Position numbers and translations under genes: made by a program. Source: Lingula anatina (Eukaryota > Brachiopoda > Lingulata > Lingulida > Lingulidae). Taken from it: DNA of 64,000 nucleotides. Under the pieces are notes generated by a model that saw only the letters and a list, made by a program, of their open reading frames with translations, was not told where the DNA came from and ran no database searches. The stretch spans positions 130,130-194,129 of the forward strand of contig NW_019775236.1 of NCBI RefSeq assembly GCF_001039355.2, read 5' to 3'. This document shows positions 50,601-63,600 of this stretch, in pieces. Every line of letters begins with the position of its first letter. Within the stretch, counting starts at the first letter, position 1.

Positions 50601-53600
50601 CTCAAAATGGAATGCGTTTTTTATTGCTGCCTCAAAATTGATTGTATATATGCACAAACACAATACTGGGTAACAACAATGGGTTATCATCTTTGAAAGT
50701 CTGTCAAAATACCGTATTTGTATGTGTTGGATTACAATGGGGGTGCTTTCGTGTGAATGGGGATGAATTTGTCTTATTGTAAAAAACAATTCTGTGTTTC
50801 CAAACATTGCTGTGTAGTTTAAACTTTTTATTTCTTAACCAAAAAATGACACTCAAACAGCAATTAAATCTGAGACACAGATATAACAGTCTGTTGTGCA
50901 GTGGTACATGATAGAAAAGTAAGTTCTCAGAATAGTAATATCATGTTTTTTGGTCATCTCAGGGATCATTTATGGCAGACACATTAGAGAAATACAAAAA
51001 TTGTTCTTCCTTACAAATTTTGGTGGGTGAAGAAAATGGGTTATTGTGCGTTACCATCATTTCTGTTTTCAACTCCAGTACAAAGTGTTATCTGGCATAC
51101 ACGTGAACTATACAAATTGTTCAATTTGGGGATTTAAATACCTGAAATATACTCTGCTTTTCATAAAACAACATGCAACTTAAGTAAGAAAATCCTGTCA
51201 TCTGAGTGTGTAATCACAGATGTTGCGACCCAATCCTGTTTCATTTCCCTCAGACACACACGACAGCAAAACCACAGCTAGCGTGTAGTTTCCCCATTTA
51301 GATTTGGACATAGCGTACATAGTGAAAATTTCCATTGATAACGTAATGTCTCGGTTTCATGAATATCAAATGAGACTAACTAAATTAGCTATATATCTGG
51401 TTCCCACTTTTTTTGGCATGTAACTCACAAGAGACAATTTCATGTCATCGCTGTTTAACTGCTGATTCGGGATTGCAGCATGCTTTCCTTACTCTGTGAA
51501 GTTAAATGTACTCTTCCCTGATAATTTTATGTTTTTAATGTTACATTTTCCAAACTTTATAAATATAAAGCAAAACACGATACATTATATCAGAAAGGGT
51601 GCGTACAATATTGGCGCCATGTTGAAATTTTGATGCCCATGTCCAGTTGTTGTTACCCAGTATAGTGGACGTGCAGATATATATTGGTTAAATTTAAGTC
51701 TGTAGTAGCCATGATTGGAAGAATACAACAGCCAAGTGCTCATCTGAAAAGCACATTTAATCTGATGTTGCCTCTACAAACTATTGTGTCCGCTTCAGGG
51801 AGAGTATTTCCAGCTGTTGTTTTGGAGACAGTGAAAAACATTTCCTTTCCATGGGGCTTTTTTTTAAATTTTAGAATAATTTAAATTTTTTTCCTCTATA
51901 ACAAGGACATACAGGTTGAATGAGGGCTATAGAGAAAAAAAAAAAAAACGGAAGTTATTATATATCTCATCTTCTGTACTTGACTTGAAAAGAATGCCCA
52001 TCTGCAAGTTGATAGATGGATGCTGGCAGCTCTCCATGTATCTGTCTCTGTTTCATGCTGTGTTCAACATATTGTTCCTGCATCTCTGTGTTGGAGACTA
52101 TTTCAGATCATAAAAAACAGGTCTAGGTTGGGGTCACCACTTGTCTTGTCATGTGACACCCAGATGGAGACACCCACCCAGGGATCTCTCACTCCCTTTT
52201 CCATCTTCATTTCCAAATTTTTGCCTCATGGATTTCAACAGAAACATTTTTTTTTAAATAAGTGTGCAAATCAAGGCAGTGAGAAAGATCCCATCAACTG
52301 TTTTGCAATTGGATATTTACATTGGAATTTTGAAAGTATTTGAAATGTCAAATCCCTAAACTTGGGGATTTAAATACCTGAAATATACTCTGCTTTTCAT
52401 AAAACAACATGCAACTTAAGTAAGAAACGTGCTTCTTTATAGAAATTAGTGCAGCATTACACTTGGGTATCACTGCCATTGTCAAAGTTAAAATCTGTAC
52501 TTTATAGAGTCTGGTTAACAATTTAGATAATGCTCCTATCCCCATGGTAATGACACTTTCCCCTCAACTCTTCTGTTGGTTTGCTTGATAACTCTTCTTG
52601 CTAACTAATCCACTTGCATCAATAGCTGGCTCGGAATTTTGCCATCGCAGACGTAAGTAAAAAAAAAGCAAATTGTTCACTTCGGTGACTTCAGTTGCAT
52701 CTTTCCCACTTGATTTTACTTTATGTCTGTTGTGCATTTATCATACCCAAAACCAAAGTGATTTTTTTTGTTGGTGCATTATGTGAAGTGAAAAAAGGCT
52801 AATTAAGTATCTCAGGAATCTTGGCTGCTCCCCCCCCCCCCCCCCCAAATCTATAGTTGTTTTAAGTATTATTTCAAAAGAATAAACATGTACTGTGTTT
52901 TTATATTTCTCATCAGAAATAAACTGATGTTTTAAAAGCCTTGGAAAAACAGGTGCATATTCTAAATATTGTTCCTTGAAAAACATATATATTACACATG
53001 TCCACTCACAAAAATAGTACAGAAAGCTGATAATTTAATCAGTTATGACATTTTCCAAAAAATGAAAAAAAAATTTATTTGGAATTCCTAAGATTTGAAT
53101 AAGATATGATATACTGACAGTCAGGTTCCAGAGATGCTTAGTTTTGAACCATTACATGTATATTGATATATATTCTGTTGTCTGTTTGTGTGAGATAGTG
53201 ACAGATGCATGTGCTGTGATCCCATTGATTTGGCAGTACATTAACTATAGATTTGTGTTTTACTAATATTGAAGTACAAGTGTTGTTAGATGGAAAGATG
53301 CGTAACAACTGTGTGTATATGTGAAAGACATACTCGGCATTGGGTGCCGTTGGCTGTTGCTCCAGTAACGACCCCTAGTAACTTTGATTTCCTAGTGCTA
53401 CATGGTTGCTAAGACAACTGTAATGTCGTACACATTGAACAGTATGGCAAACACTGGGATGAGGCTTTATTTTTTTCAGTAAAACATAACATATTTTTTC
53501 ATTAAGTTAAAACACTGAATACTGTATACACTTGAACACTTTTTGGAAACAAAGTTTGGAAACAAATTTTACAAACATTTGGATGCATGGAGGCAAAAAA

Positions 53601-56600
53601 GTTTTATCCAAAAATGTTTAAATTTTTTAATTTCAATTTTTTTTACTTGTAATGAGAACAGAAAAATAAGCACAGTACAGAATTCTTTCCAAATGATCCA
53701 TTTTTTATTTTGGTTAAAAAAGATATAGGCAAATCTATAGCTGCACAATTTATCATTGATGTGTGGTGAGTTATCATTTTGGTGTTGACAAACTCTAGTC
53801 TAAGAATGGCTTCAGGATTGACCTTTTTTATGCTTTTTGACAAGTAATATACAGTAAGTATGTACAGAAACTCAGAAATGTGTCAACCTAATATATCCTG
53901 TCTCCCATCCTTGTCCTATGTACATTCTTGTCCTCATTCTCGTGTTTGTAGAAATTTTGTCAATCTTCCATTCATGTGTTCCAGTCTACCTATGTGAACC
54001 CACAGATGTCAGACTGTTAATCTATATGTGATCCCACTTGCACTACAAACCCATTCCTGTAAAGTAGGCGTTCAAGCTCTACACTGAGATGTTATATCTT
54101 GAATAGATTGTTTTTAGAAAATACTGGAACTTAATGTAAAACTACAGTTTTGTTACGAAAATGATATCATTTAGAATTTCAATTAATGTAGAAATGTTAA
54201 GAGATCAAATTTGCTGTTATATCTTTTGCTCATAGAATTATAGGAAACAGAAATTTCACTTAAATATTTCACCTGTTTATTTCTTAATTTCATAAGTAAA
54301 GATCAAACAAATTCAGCATCATTCTCAACCTTTTTTTATCAGATAATAAACTAAATCATTTTTAAGGTTAGTCATCAGGTATATTTGATCAATCCTTTGT
54401 TTGTTCTATACTGTCATTATTTTCCAGATATTGTAGACATCCAAAGCGTACTCAAACTTGGCAAACTAAATATGAATAAAGCTAACTTTTCCATTTCCTA
54501 TAAATTCTCCCAGTTAACAATAACTGCTTTCATCTATGGAAATATGAGAAAGTGAATGGATTCAGAAAAATGCACTGCTGATACATATTGCCATTGCAGT
54601 CGATGTTTTCCTTTGTGTTTATGGTTATGACAGCCTCCCTCTGTTTGAATAGCAGGAATAAATGACGAGACCCTGAACAACAATGTTGGTGAAAGAAGCT
54701 GTTATCGTCATAATTTCAAATCACAATCATTGATTTTCAGCAATTAAAAATAGTTCTGGGCCATTTGCTATGCATTGTATGGTAGCATTAATGGAAAAAG
54801 GGAGATTATCCTCATCATGCAGGCAGGAGGAAAGAGATAAATAGAATGAACTGAGATTTGAAATGTATGAATTAGGATTGTGAAAATACAGATGGTAATT
54901 AAGAACAGTTTGTGGCATAATTACTGTCTATCCTGTCAGCAACCAAAAGAGGATCCAAATTTTGTTGAAGTAATATATTGTTGCTATTTTGGAATATTTC
55001 ACCAGATAGAAGAAAAGACACAACATGTGCCAATTTCTGTTTAATAGAGCTGTGTCATGTAAGGAAATTAATAAAAGTTACACAGACACGCACAATCAAT
55101 CTTCGGCAGATAATGAAAACCCATCACAGAAGAAAAATGTGTGCTCAGCTGAAATGGAGTGGGGATTTTTTGTTGAAGCTTATCTGAGTTGAATAAGGTC
55201 TGGTTTTTGAAACTTAGATGGCAATTTTTAAGTTTTTGCTCCTTTCTGTTAATGTAGAAGATTGACTTAGACTGATACATGTGAAAACGAATGTATGGAT
55301 GTATGGTTGAAAGACAGATGAAATGATATCTTTATTTATATTTCATATTTCACAAATTAAAACATAAAAAGTTTCATAACAAATGTACATACCTGGTTTC
55401 AGCACAAACCAGAGTTAAAAGAATTGTGATTTTGATGAACCAACATGACCAGCAACTTGACAATGATATTTGATTGTATATATATCTACTGTAACATTTC
55501 TTTCCCTGCCTTGCAGATTGCAATCTTGGTAGATGGTCTCCTCCAGCAGACGGGCGCTACCACAGGGGTGTTTTCCATGTTGTCCAGTAATGTCCTGTAT
55601 GTCGGCGGCAGTGCCAATACCTTCAAACTCACTCAGGGCAAGGTCAATAGCAACTTCAGAGGATGTCTGAAAAAGGTATTTATTTTCATTGACAGAGAAA
55701 AGAAGAAAATGACTTGTGTGTATTTAAGATACATTTTTACAGTCCCATATATTCTTCACTTATAATATATTAATGTACAAAATGCTGTCGGGATGATATT
55801 GATAGCTGTTATGGGCACAAAGAAAATCCTATAACTGAAATATATATTATATCTTGTTATTATGTCATCTGCAAGATTGTGAATCAAAACAAAATAATAA
55901 TTGAAAGATTGTGTGATCAGATTTGATTTATATTAAGTAACTGGTAACAATGGTTGATTTGTATCCATGCTGAGTCATTCCCAGATACACCTAAAATCTC
56001 TAATAATTATATCAAACAGATGGTGCCTATATATTTATCAATTTCTAAAGATATCATTAGGAATCTTATATATTTTGAACATTCAGCCAACTTAAGACTG
56101 ATTGAAATCTGATTTTGCATCAGGTACATGTATGTGGGAAATGATTGAGTGTATGGAAGTTTTGTAGAGGATAATATTGGCAAAGGTGTTTATAGTCTTA
56201 CATTTATATTGCATGTGGAAATAATTGGATACTTATTGGAAACTTGTATGGAAAAATAGCATGATATGTTGCTTTAAATTTAGGGGTTGCAGTGTCAGTT
56301 ATCACACATGCAAAATTCAGAAAACAAATTGAAGGTGCTTTCCTCTGGTAAATCAGTCCCAGGAGAAGTGGAAATGAATACTTAAAAAGATTAATACCAA
56401 GGAGACCACTGTATTAGGGAGGGTTACAACAGGCATGTTTATTCTTGAGTAAGAAAAGAAAGAGATTGGGATGTGAAGCACACGATTTCATGTTTCTTAT
56501 CAGCTGTAATTCTGTTGGTTTAATTTTTTGACTGTATACAATTTTTTACGTCTTTTTTCCTGTGGAGTAATCACATTGAAGGCATTGGTATAAAGATAAA

Positions 56601-59600
56601 TTCAGACACAAGTATAAAACTGATGTCTTAATTTTTTTTTTTTTTTTTTGGGAGGGGGGGGTGGATGATAGTAAATGATGAAAGCGGAACATTTTTATTG
56701 CTGGGCACTTTTCATTTTCACCTCTTAGTAAACAAACCAAGTTCAAATTACTGGGCAAAAAATCTGCATTCTGTTGCATGTCTGGAAACATACAGTGTAG
56801 TATAAAGACAAATAGTAAAATTTTCAAAAAAGAAAAAGATTGTTTGTGTTTTAGGTTGGCTTGGATGTTTTTGGGCACACAGGAAGTTACCACATGTACT
56901 GTACTTTTGGGCATGTGTGACACAGTTGAGTCACAGAATGCTCTTATGGTCATTCTACACTGGTTTAAAGCTACCAGACTTGGGTCTGAGATGTTCATTG
57001 CACACACAGTGGCTGAGAATGATTTGAGGGAGTGTGGCAATGAAGGAGAGGGGGTGCAAATATCATTTTTGATTGAACATTTGGAATTAATATGGTGAGA
57101 GCAGCTTTTGTATGGAAAAAAAGGTTTTCCAAAGTTTGGAAAGAAGTAAGTGAAAGATCAAAGAAGGAAAAGAAGATGAAAAAAGAAAAGAAAATGTAAT
57201 CTTACCATAAGAATCTGAATAGAAATTGGCAAGGATGTAGTAATGCATGAAGTGCTCTTAGCTTCAGGCTGTTCTGTAATATTGATCGTTAGAGACCATA
57301 TGGTGTTACTGTGACTGCCAAGCTATAAGGTGTAATTATTCTTCTTTTTCTTTTCATACTTTATTTTGAGTTTCAAGAATACTTTGACACTGACCTTAAA
57401 TTTATGATGTACTGTTCTTATGAAACCTATTTGGGAAATAATGTATATTGTTTGTTTTACATTACTTTTCTTAAATTTTTACCCAAATTTTATGAAATTT
57501 AGACATTAAGTCAACAACAAAAATGCCCTGTGATTTATTGCATTTTTATTGAATGGCTTCTTATGTTTTATAGCTTGTAAAAAGAAAGGAGAAAAATATC
57601 TGTCAGCAAAGTGAGGTTTTTAGCTATACTGCCCTAACCATGTTTACTGCCTGCTATTAATTGGCAGTGACATTTTGATTGGTATAAAGCAGAGGGCACC
57701 ACATTTGTGACCCTGGGGTGAAAAGGATTTAGAAGTTGTGCTCTTTTTCATTTTTTAGGTAACTTAAGTATTTCAGTTGCAACTGCAAGAATGATTATTG
57801 GTGAGAGTATAATATTGGTCGCTTGAATTGCAGCCACAAAGGAATGCTTNTTAAATTAGAATGTTTGTATTGTGCCTCTTGTCCTTTGAAGTCACATCAT
57901 GAGTGAAGAAGATGAAGAAGATTTCAGCTTGATTGATACATGGTATTGTCACATCAAGTAAAAATAGTAATAAAAAGAAGACACGATAATTTAACTGGTG
58001 ATACAGACAATTGTACATGAAAATGATCCCACATAGAAAATAGTAAACAAGCAGCAAAGCTGTTTTACATGGAAATTTTGCTTCAAACACGCCATGTTAT
58101 TATGTTTGTTTTGTTGGAAAGGTATGCACTAGTTATTATTCCATTTTTATGTTTCTTATGGGATTAAATTTGTCCTGAAATGTGTACTTTTCTTCAAGTG
58201 AACTTTACAGTTTAAGGTGAAGGAAAGAGTTCTAAGAGAAGTACGCATTTAATGAACTGCAAATTTTTACTGTGTCTATTTTGTTTAGCAGACAATTAAC
58301 AGTGTTTTCAACTGACATTTTCTCCCAGAAAAAAATGTCCCAGGCATTGTGCTCCATTGTACTTGAAACAGTAAAATGATAACCAATCGAATCAAAATAT
58401 ACATGAGACATTTCCTATTTTCATTGAACTGAAATCAGTCAGTTTAAGACCTTTGATAAATGTATATATGGTAATGAAGACCCTTCTCCGTTGAATCCTG
58501 AGATACGATCATCTGCCCTGTTGATTGCTCACCTCTGATCTGTGCACATTCCAGGCAATACTGCATGCCAGTTTCTGGAATCTCTCTCTCTGACAGCTGG
58601 TCTTCTGCTGGTGTGAAATATTAAGATAGAGATATCTCAGTGCTGTCTCTTGGGGGCTAGTGCATTAAACATCTTTCCTGCTTTAAGATGAAGTGGAATT
58701 TTAGTAAAGAAATCTCTTTTCTTGCTGCTTCTTGAAAATTGCAAACAAAATCTTCTTGGAAAAGTGTGTGGATCATTCCTGTCATGGAAATGTCCATCCT
58801 TGAAAATGAAATAATTGGCTTTTTCATGAGTGTGTTTAGTCTTACTTGAGTTCCTGTAGGCTTGTATATTTGTTATTGTTTTGTTCATCTTTTTACTGTT
58901 ACTCATTCTTTCATTTATCTTTCCTTCCTTCCTTCCATCCATCCATTCATTTTTTTATTTTAATTTTTTTTATTTGAAACATTTCTTTCACTGGTTTTTC
59001 CCATAGATATGAAAGGGTGATATAATAGGTTCTCAAGGGAGAAAAAATGGAACCACTTTTTCAGTAACCCAAGAATCCATTGTTAACATATTTGTCAGCA
59101 GTGGAAGCCACTGGAGAGAACCAAATGTTGTAGGCTGCTGATCACACAAAAGTATTCTCTGAGTGGATTTCAAGGGCTAACATTTATTGTTTCAACAATG
59201 CAAAATATCAAGTGGTACACCGAAGCCTGCAAATAGGTTTTGGTCTTCATTTTTTAAAACAAAAGAGAAAAAATGAAAAAGTTCAGCTGCATAATATAAA
59301 AGCAATCACATAGTGTTTTTAGATTACTAATAATATGATATTAGTTGTAATAGTGGTTTATTCTAAGTCACCACGATTCTTAAATGGGTCATTTTTTCAT
59401 TTTTTTCCATGAATGTTTAAAAATATTTTGAATTTCATCAAAAAAAGGTCAGCATAATACTTGCTGTGAAATTATTTAATGCAAAGAAGCACTGGTTCAG
59501 TATTATCATCTGATCATGGCTACTAGTGTGTGACATCTCCTTTTTTCCATTTCTAGAAACTATTCCATCAGAGGCAACATTCTCTGGACAAGAGTATCTC

Positions 59601-60648
59601 AGCTATGACTTGTCAAATCGAGGTGATCCCATAGTCAGCAAAAATGATGAAGTGTCATTTTTTTTCAAGACCAGACAGACCAATGGGATCCTATTTTACA
59701 CAGGTATCATTGCAGTCACTATTGTTGTGATTGCAAAGAGCATATGATAAATAAGGGAATATGGATGTGGCTCTTGAAACTAACTTATGGTTGTGCATTA
59801 TATACATTTAATTAAATGATGTCTCAGTTTGATCCGAATTAGTTACCCACATGCAAATTCTTTCGAAGATTATCCCAGCTTGGTTTTTATGAACAGGAAC
59901 TGTATCTATTGTTGCCATTGTCGTTGGTGTTACTTTTCTAGAGTTTTTGCTTGTAAATGCAATTAAAGGTAAACGTACAGGAATATGAATTAATGGATAA
60001 AAATACAACTCTACTTTAACTCTTATTTGATTATTTTTCTTGAAGTTACAAAGTTTTTTTGAAAATTTCATTTTTCAATTTTTTTTTATGTGTGACTTTG
60101 AATTTTCGTGGGTCTAAAACCCTGTTTAAGTTTGATTTTCACATTTTTTGAATGCCCACACTAACAGTAGTACATAATAAAATTGGTTGTTAATATTCTG
60201 TTAAGAATTGTGTAATATTATCCCTTATGGACAAAATAGCCTTCCAGCAAGACTTGGACTAGTCAACTTAAAAATATGTTGTTAAAACTGAAAAATGATA
60301 ATTATGTTTTATTGATTATCGAATAATCTAAAACTAAATGTTAATAAAGAGAAAATTAATACGTAACTTAGTTTTAAAATCCTGTTCTCATGTGTTTAGT
60401 TACTATATCAGTCATGTGAAGAAACACTAAACAAGTGGAGCATAAAGAAAAAAACAAAAAAAAAATTAACCTTGAAAATTCTCCTTGTTTTAGGGGATGG
60501 GAGTGATTTTCTGCTGGTGGCCTTGGTAGATGGTGTGATAATGGTCAGTGTCAACCTGGGTGCGGGAGAGTTTCAGCACCCAGTCCTCACCGAAAAGTAC
60601 AATGACAACCAGTGGCACCACGTAGTGGTAGAGAGAAGATCTAGGGAG
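38446..60648 (+). CDS. NRXN: Alpha-neurexin, N-terminal part (signal peptide, LNS1, EGF, LNS2), continues beyond the window
   Basis: Presynaptic single-pass adhesion receptor. Exon 1 (38446-39175) encodes signal peptide MWQLIVTACICLVLWTNCEG, then LNS1 (FAKYTKWNPC, DDGGKLDFFE, DNRWHSVLIRR, SYLFIGGLP, FRGSIRNL) and an EGF module with six cysteines (CAKYDPC..CVSTDKGAICDC..GDHC). LNS2 is split over 48533-48679 (GQEYLSYDLS, NGILFYTG), 49466-49620 (DGSDFLLVALVDG, NDNQWHHVVVERR) and 55517-55675 (ILVDG, VLYVGGS, FRGCLKK). Phases 1, 1, 0, 0 agree only if exon 1 ends at AAAG|GCAAGT, a GC donor. Order and spacing match alpha-neurexins. The intron between VERRSRE and IAILVDG is where vertebrate splice site 2 lies. 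Exons at 59557-59703 and 60494-60648 repeat two LNS2 exons in a duplicated segment that may be an assembly artefact. Confidence 0.9.
40919..40961. repeat. (TACAT)n pentanucleotide microsatellite
   Basis: About eight ACATT/TACAT units with one variant (TATAT). Confidence 0.9.
44557..44600. repeat. (CT)n microsatellite
   Basis: About 21 CT units with one interruption near the start. Confidence 0.9.
47888..47921. repeat. (CATC)n microsatellite, differs between the two copies
   Basis: CCTT units followed by about five CATC units. The matching site in the second copy (58917-58947) has more CTTC and fewer CATC units, as expected for alleles or an old duplicate. Confidence 0.8.
48533..48679 (+). 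CDS. NRXN: Neurexin LNS2 exon a, copy 1
   Basis: 147 bp, phase 1 to phase 1, acceptor TTTCCATTTCCAG and donor GTATCG. It encodes the first strands of LNS2 (ETIPSEATFSGQEYLSYDLS to NGILFYTG). Confidence 0.9.
49466..49620 (+). CDS. NRXN: Neurexin LNS2 exon b, copy 1
   Basis: 155 bp, entered in phase 1 and leaving in phase 0, acceptor TTGTTTTAG and donor GTAAGA. It encodes GDGSDFLLVALVDG through NDNQWHHVVVERRSRE, the central LNS strands with the conserved W-H pair. Confidence 0.92.
49621..55516. other. Neurexin LNS2 intron (splice-site-2 position)
   Basis: About 5.9 kb. I looked for small phase 0-0 cassette exons of the kind used at vertebrate splice site 2 and found none I can support. A 23-base A run ends upstream at 49441, and a 17-base C run is at 52830-52846. 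A 66-bp internal duplication is at 52362-52427. Confidence 0.5.
52362..52427. repeat. 66-bp templated duplication specific to copy 1
   Basis: Identical to 51126-51191, about 1.24 kb upstream. The second copy lacks it at the matching site (about 63405-63420), where about 15 unrelated bases stand instead. Confidence 0.85.
55517..55675 (+). CDS. NRXN: Neurexin LNS2 exon c
   Basis: 159 bp, phase 0 at both ends, acceptor TTTCCCTGCCTTGCAG and donor GTATTT. It encodes IAILVDGLLQQTG, SSNVLYVGGSAN and NFRGCLKK, the last strands of LNS2 with the conserved cysteine. Its counterpart in the second copy would lie beyond the window. Confidence 0.9.
55676..57849. other. Neurexin intron after LNS2 exon c, up to the single-n gap
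   Basis: No supported exon. A T run followed by a G run lies at about 56631-56660. Frames of 106-164 codons on both strands (56546-57098) show no domain and no coding-like composition. The next expected exon (start of LNS3) is not found before the gap. Confidence 0.5.
59557..59703 (+). CDS. NRXN: Neurexin LNS2 exon a, copy 2
   Basis: Same 147-bp length, phases and encoded protein as the exon at 48533. The acceptor is TTCTAG instead of TTCCAG. Could be the other haplotype of the same exon. Confidence 0.75.
60494..60648 (+). CDS. NRXN: Neurexin LNS2 exon b, copy 2
   Basis: Same 155-bp length, phases and protein as the exon at 49466, with only synonymous changes. Could be the other haplotype of the same exon. 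Confidence 0.75.
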
Positions 60649-63600
60649 GTAAGAGCATAAATTGTAGTATTAATTTGTCTGAATTTTTGATGAAATCTAT
60701 GAACAAAATTTGATCATGTTAACATAATCATCCTCTAAAAAGTGGTTTAACTCCTTAGGATCATTTTTAGACACAAAAGTGTTTCACTTTCCCATAATGA
60801 TTGCTTCATTCCATTTGCTCCACCATTTAACTGATTTTGAATAGTAATGAATTAAACTGAAATGAATTCTGATAGACTTCTGGAGTTACTGAGTGCATGT
60901 GTGCAGGCTACATCTCATGTTTACGTGCATGCCAGTATGCACACTACGTTCACATTTTAACACTGCACTGTTCTCATTTTCCATGGTTGCACTGTTCTCA
61001 TTTTCCAGTGGTCAATGCACATTTTGCAATTCTTATTCTAATGGACATATTATCAGTCTGAAACCTCCCTTTTTATTGGGGTCAAAACATCCTATTTATC
61101 CTTAATTTATTGTACAGTTAATTGTTTTGTCTTCTAGTTGCCACAACTTAAAACTGTCATCCCACTGCTCTCTGCGGTCAGGAAAACTGCCAAGAGAATC
61201 AAGACAGATTTTACTTTTTTCCTGCTGACAGTCGAATAAAAATTAATGACATTTTGAATTTGATATTCTGCTGGAGGGGTTATTCAGATTTGCAAACTGA
61301 CAATTACAAAGTAAACCTAATGCTTTTATGTTGTGTCTGGGGCATTGTTCAAAATGCCCTTTCTGTATTTTTTTAGATGGGAAAGGATATTTGTTTTGAC
61401 TTCCTCTTGATTTGGGTTTCCATATTAGTTTTCATCCTCCAAGGTGGCATTTTGTAAAACTAATTAATAAGTTAAGAGAAAAAAGTACGTGGAGGCTTTC
61501 CTGTAGTAATGACATTCACAGTGTCAAAACTAATTTAGATAAGTGCATCTCATATTTTGAACTCCCTTTTAATTGGCAGCTTTTGGTTTAAAAAAATCAT
61601 CTTCAACAGCTTTCAAGTATTTTTCTCAAAATGGAATGCGTTTTTTATTGCTGCCTCAAAATTGATTGTATATATGCACAATCACAATACTGGGTAACAA
61701 CAATGGGTTATCATCTTTGAAAGTCTGTCAAAATACCGTATTTGTATGTGTTGGATTACAATGGGGGTGCTTTCGTGTGAATGGGGATGAATTTGTCTTA
61801 TTGTAAAAAACAATTCTGTGTATCCAAACATTGCTGTGTAGTTTAAACTTTTTATTTCTTAGCCAAAAAATGACACTCAAACAGCACTTAAATCTGAGAC
61901 ACAGACATAACAGTCTGTTGTGCAGTGCTACATGATAGAAAAGTAAGTTCTCAGAATAGTATTATCATGTTTTTTGGTCATCTCAGGGATCATTTATGGC
62001 AGACGCATTAGAGAAATACAAAAATTGTTCTTCCTTACAAATTTTGATGGGCGAAGAAAATGGGTTATGGTGCGTTACCATCAGTTCTGTTTTCAACTAC
62101 AGTACAAAGTGTTATCTGGCATACACGTGAACTATACAAATCGTTCAATTTGGGGATTTAAATACCTGAAATATACTCTGCTTTTCATAAAACAACATGC
62201 AACTTAAGTAAGAAAATCCTGTCATCTGAGTGTGTAATCACAGACGTTATGGCCCAATCCTGTTTCATTTCCTTCAGACACACACGACAGCGAAACCACA
62301 GCTGGCGTGTAGTTTCCCCATTTAGATTCAGACCAGGGACCTAGCGTACATAGTGAAAATTTCCATTGATAACATAATGACTCGGTTTCATGAATATCAA
62401 ATGAGACTAATTAAATTAGCTATATATCTGGTTCCCACTTTTTTGGCATGTAACTCACAAGAGACAATTTCATGTCATCGCTGTTTAACTGCTGATTCGG
62501 GATTGCAGCATGCTTTCCTTACTCTGTGAAGTTTAATGTACTCTTCCCTGATAATTTTATGTTTTTAGTGTTACATTTTCCAAACTTTATAAATATAAAG
62601 CAAAATACAATACTTATTATAAGCAGAAAGGGTGCTCACAAGATTGGTGCCATCTTCAAATTTTGATGCCCATGTCCAGTTGTTGTTACTTAGTATAGTG
62701 GACGTGCAGATATATATTGGTTAAATTTAAGTCTGTAGTAGCCATGATTGGAAGAATACAACAGCCAAGTGCTCATCTGAAAAGCAGATTTAATCAGATG
62801 TTGCCTCTTCAAACTATTCAGTTGTCTATTGTGTCAGCTTCAGGGAGAGTATTTCCAGCTGTTGTTTTGGAGACAGTGAAAAACATTACCTTTCCATGGG
62901 GCTTTTTTTTTTTAATTTTGGAATAATTTAAATTTTTTTGCTCTATAACAGGGACATAGGTTGAATGAGGGCTAAAGAGAAAAAAAAAACGGAAGTTATT
63001 ATATATCTCATCTTCTGTACTTGACTTGAAAAGAATGCCCATCTGCAAGTTGATAGATGGATGCTGGCAGCTCTCCATGTATCTGTCTCTGTTTCATGCT
63101 GTGTTCAACATATTGTTCCTGCATCTCTGTGTTGGAGACCATTTCAGATCATAAAAAACAGGTCTAGGTTGGGGTCACCACTTGTCTTGTCATGTGACAC
63201 CCAGATGGAGACACCCACCCAGGGATCTCTCACTCCCTCTTCCATCTACATTTCCAAATTTTTGCCTCATGGATTTCAACAGAAACATTTTTTTAAAAAA
63301 TAAGTGTGCAAATCAAGGCAGTGAGAAAGATCCCATCAACTGTTTTGCAATTGGATATTTACATTGGAATTTTGAAAGTATTTGAAATGTCAAATCCCTA
63401 AACTTTATGTGTATGCAAATAGAAATTAGTGCAGCATTACACTTGGGTATCACTGCCATTGTCAAAGTTAAAATCTGAACTTTATAGAGTCTGGTTAACA
63501 ATTTAGATAATGCTCCTATCCCCATGGTAATGACACTTTCCCCTCAACTCTTCTGTTGGTTTGCTTGATAACTCTTCTTGCTAACTAATCCACTTGCATC

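Larger units (their letters stand above)
46805..57850. repeat. First unit of an ~11-kb direct duplication in neurexin
   Basis: The stretch from TTAGAATGTTTGTATTGTGCC (46811) to about 53050 is repeated from 57851 to the window end with a few percent differences and small indels. The unit contains LNS2 exons 48533-48679, 49466-49620 and 55517-55675. It ends at the 'n' at 57850. Confidence 0.9.

Noticed and set aside
53406-53419. GTTGCTAAGACAAC, an X-box-like palindrome in the neurexin intron
   Set aside because: One short imperfect motif in a long intron with no ciliary gene nearby; likely chance.
61974-62207. A 77-codon frame in the second-copy intron
   Set aside because: Not open in the same way in the first copy, with nonsynonymous scatter and no family resemblance.
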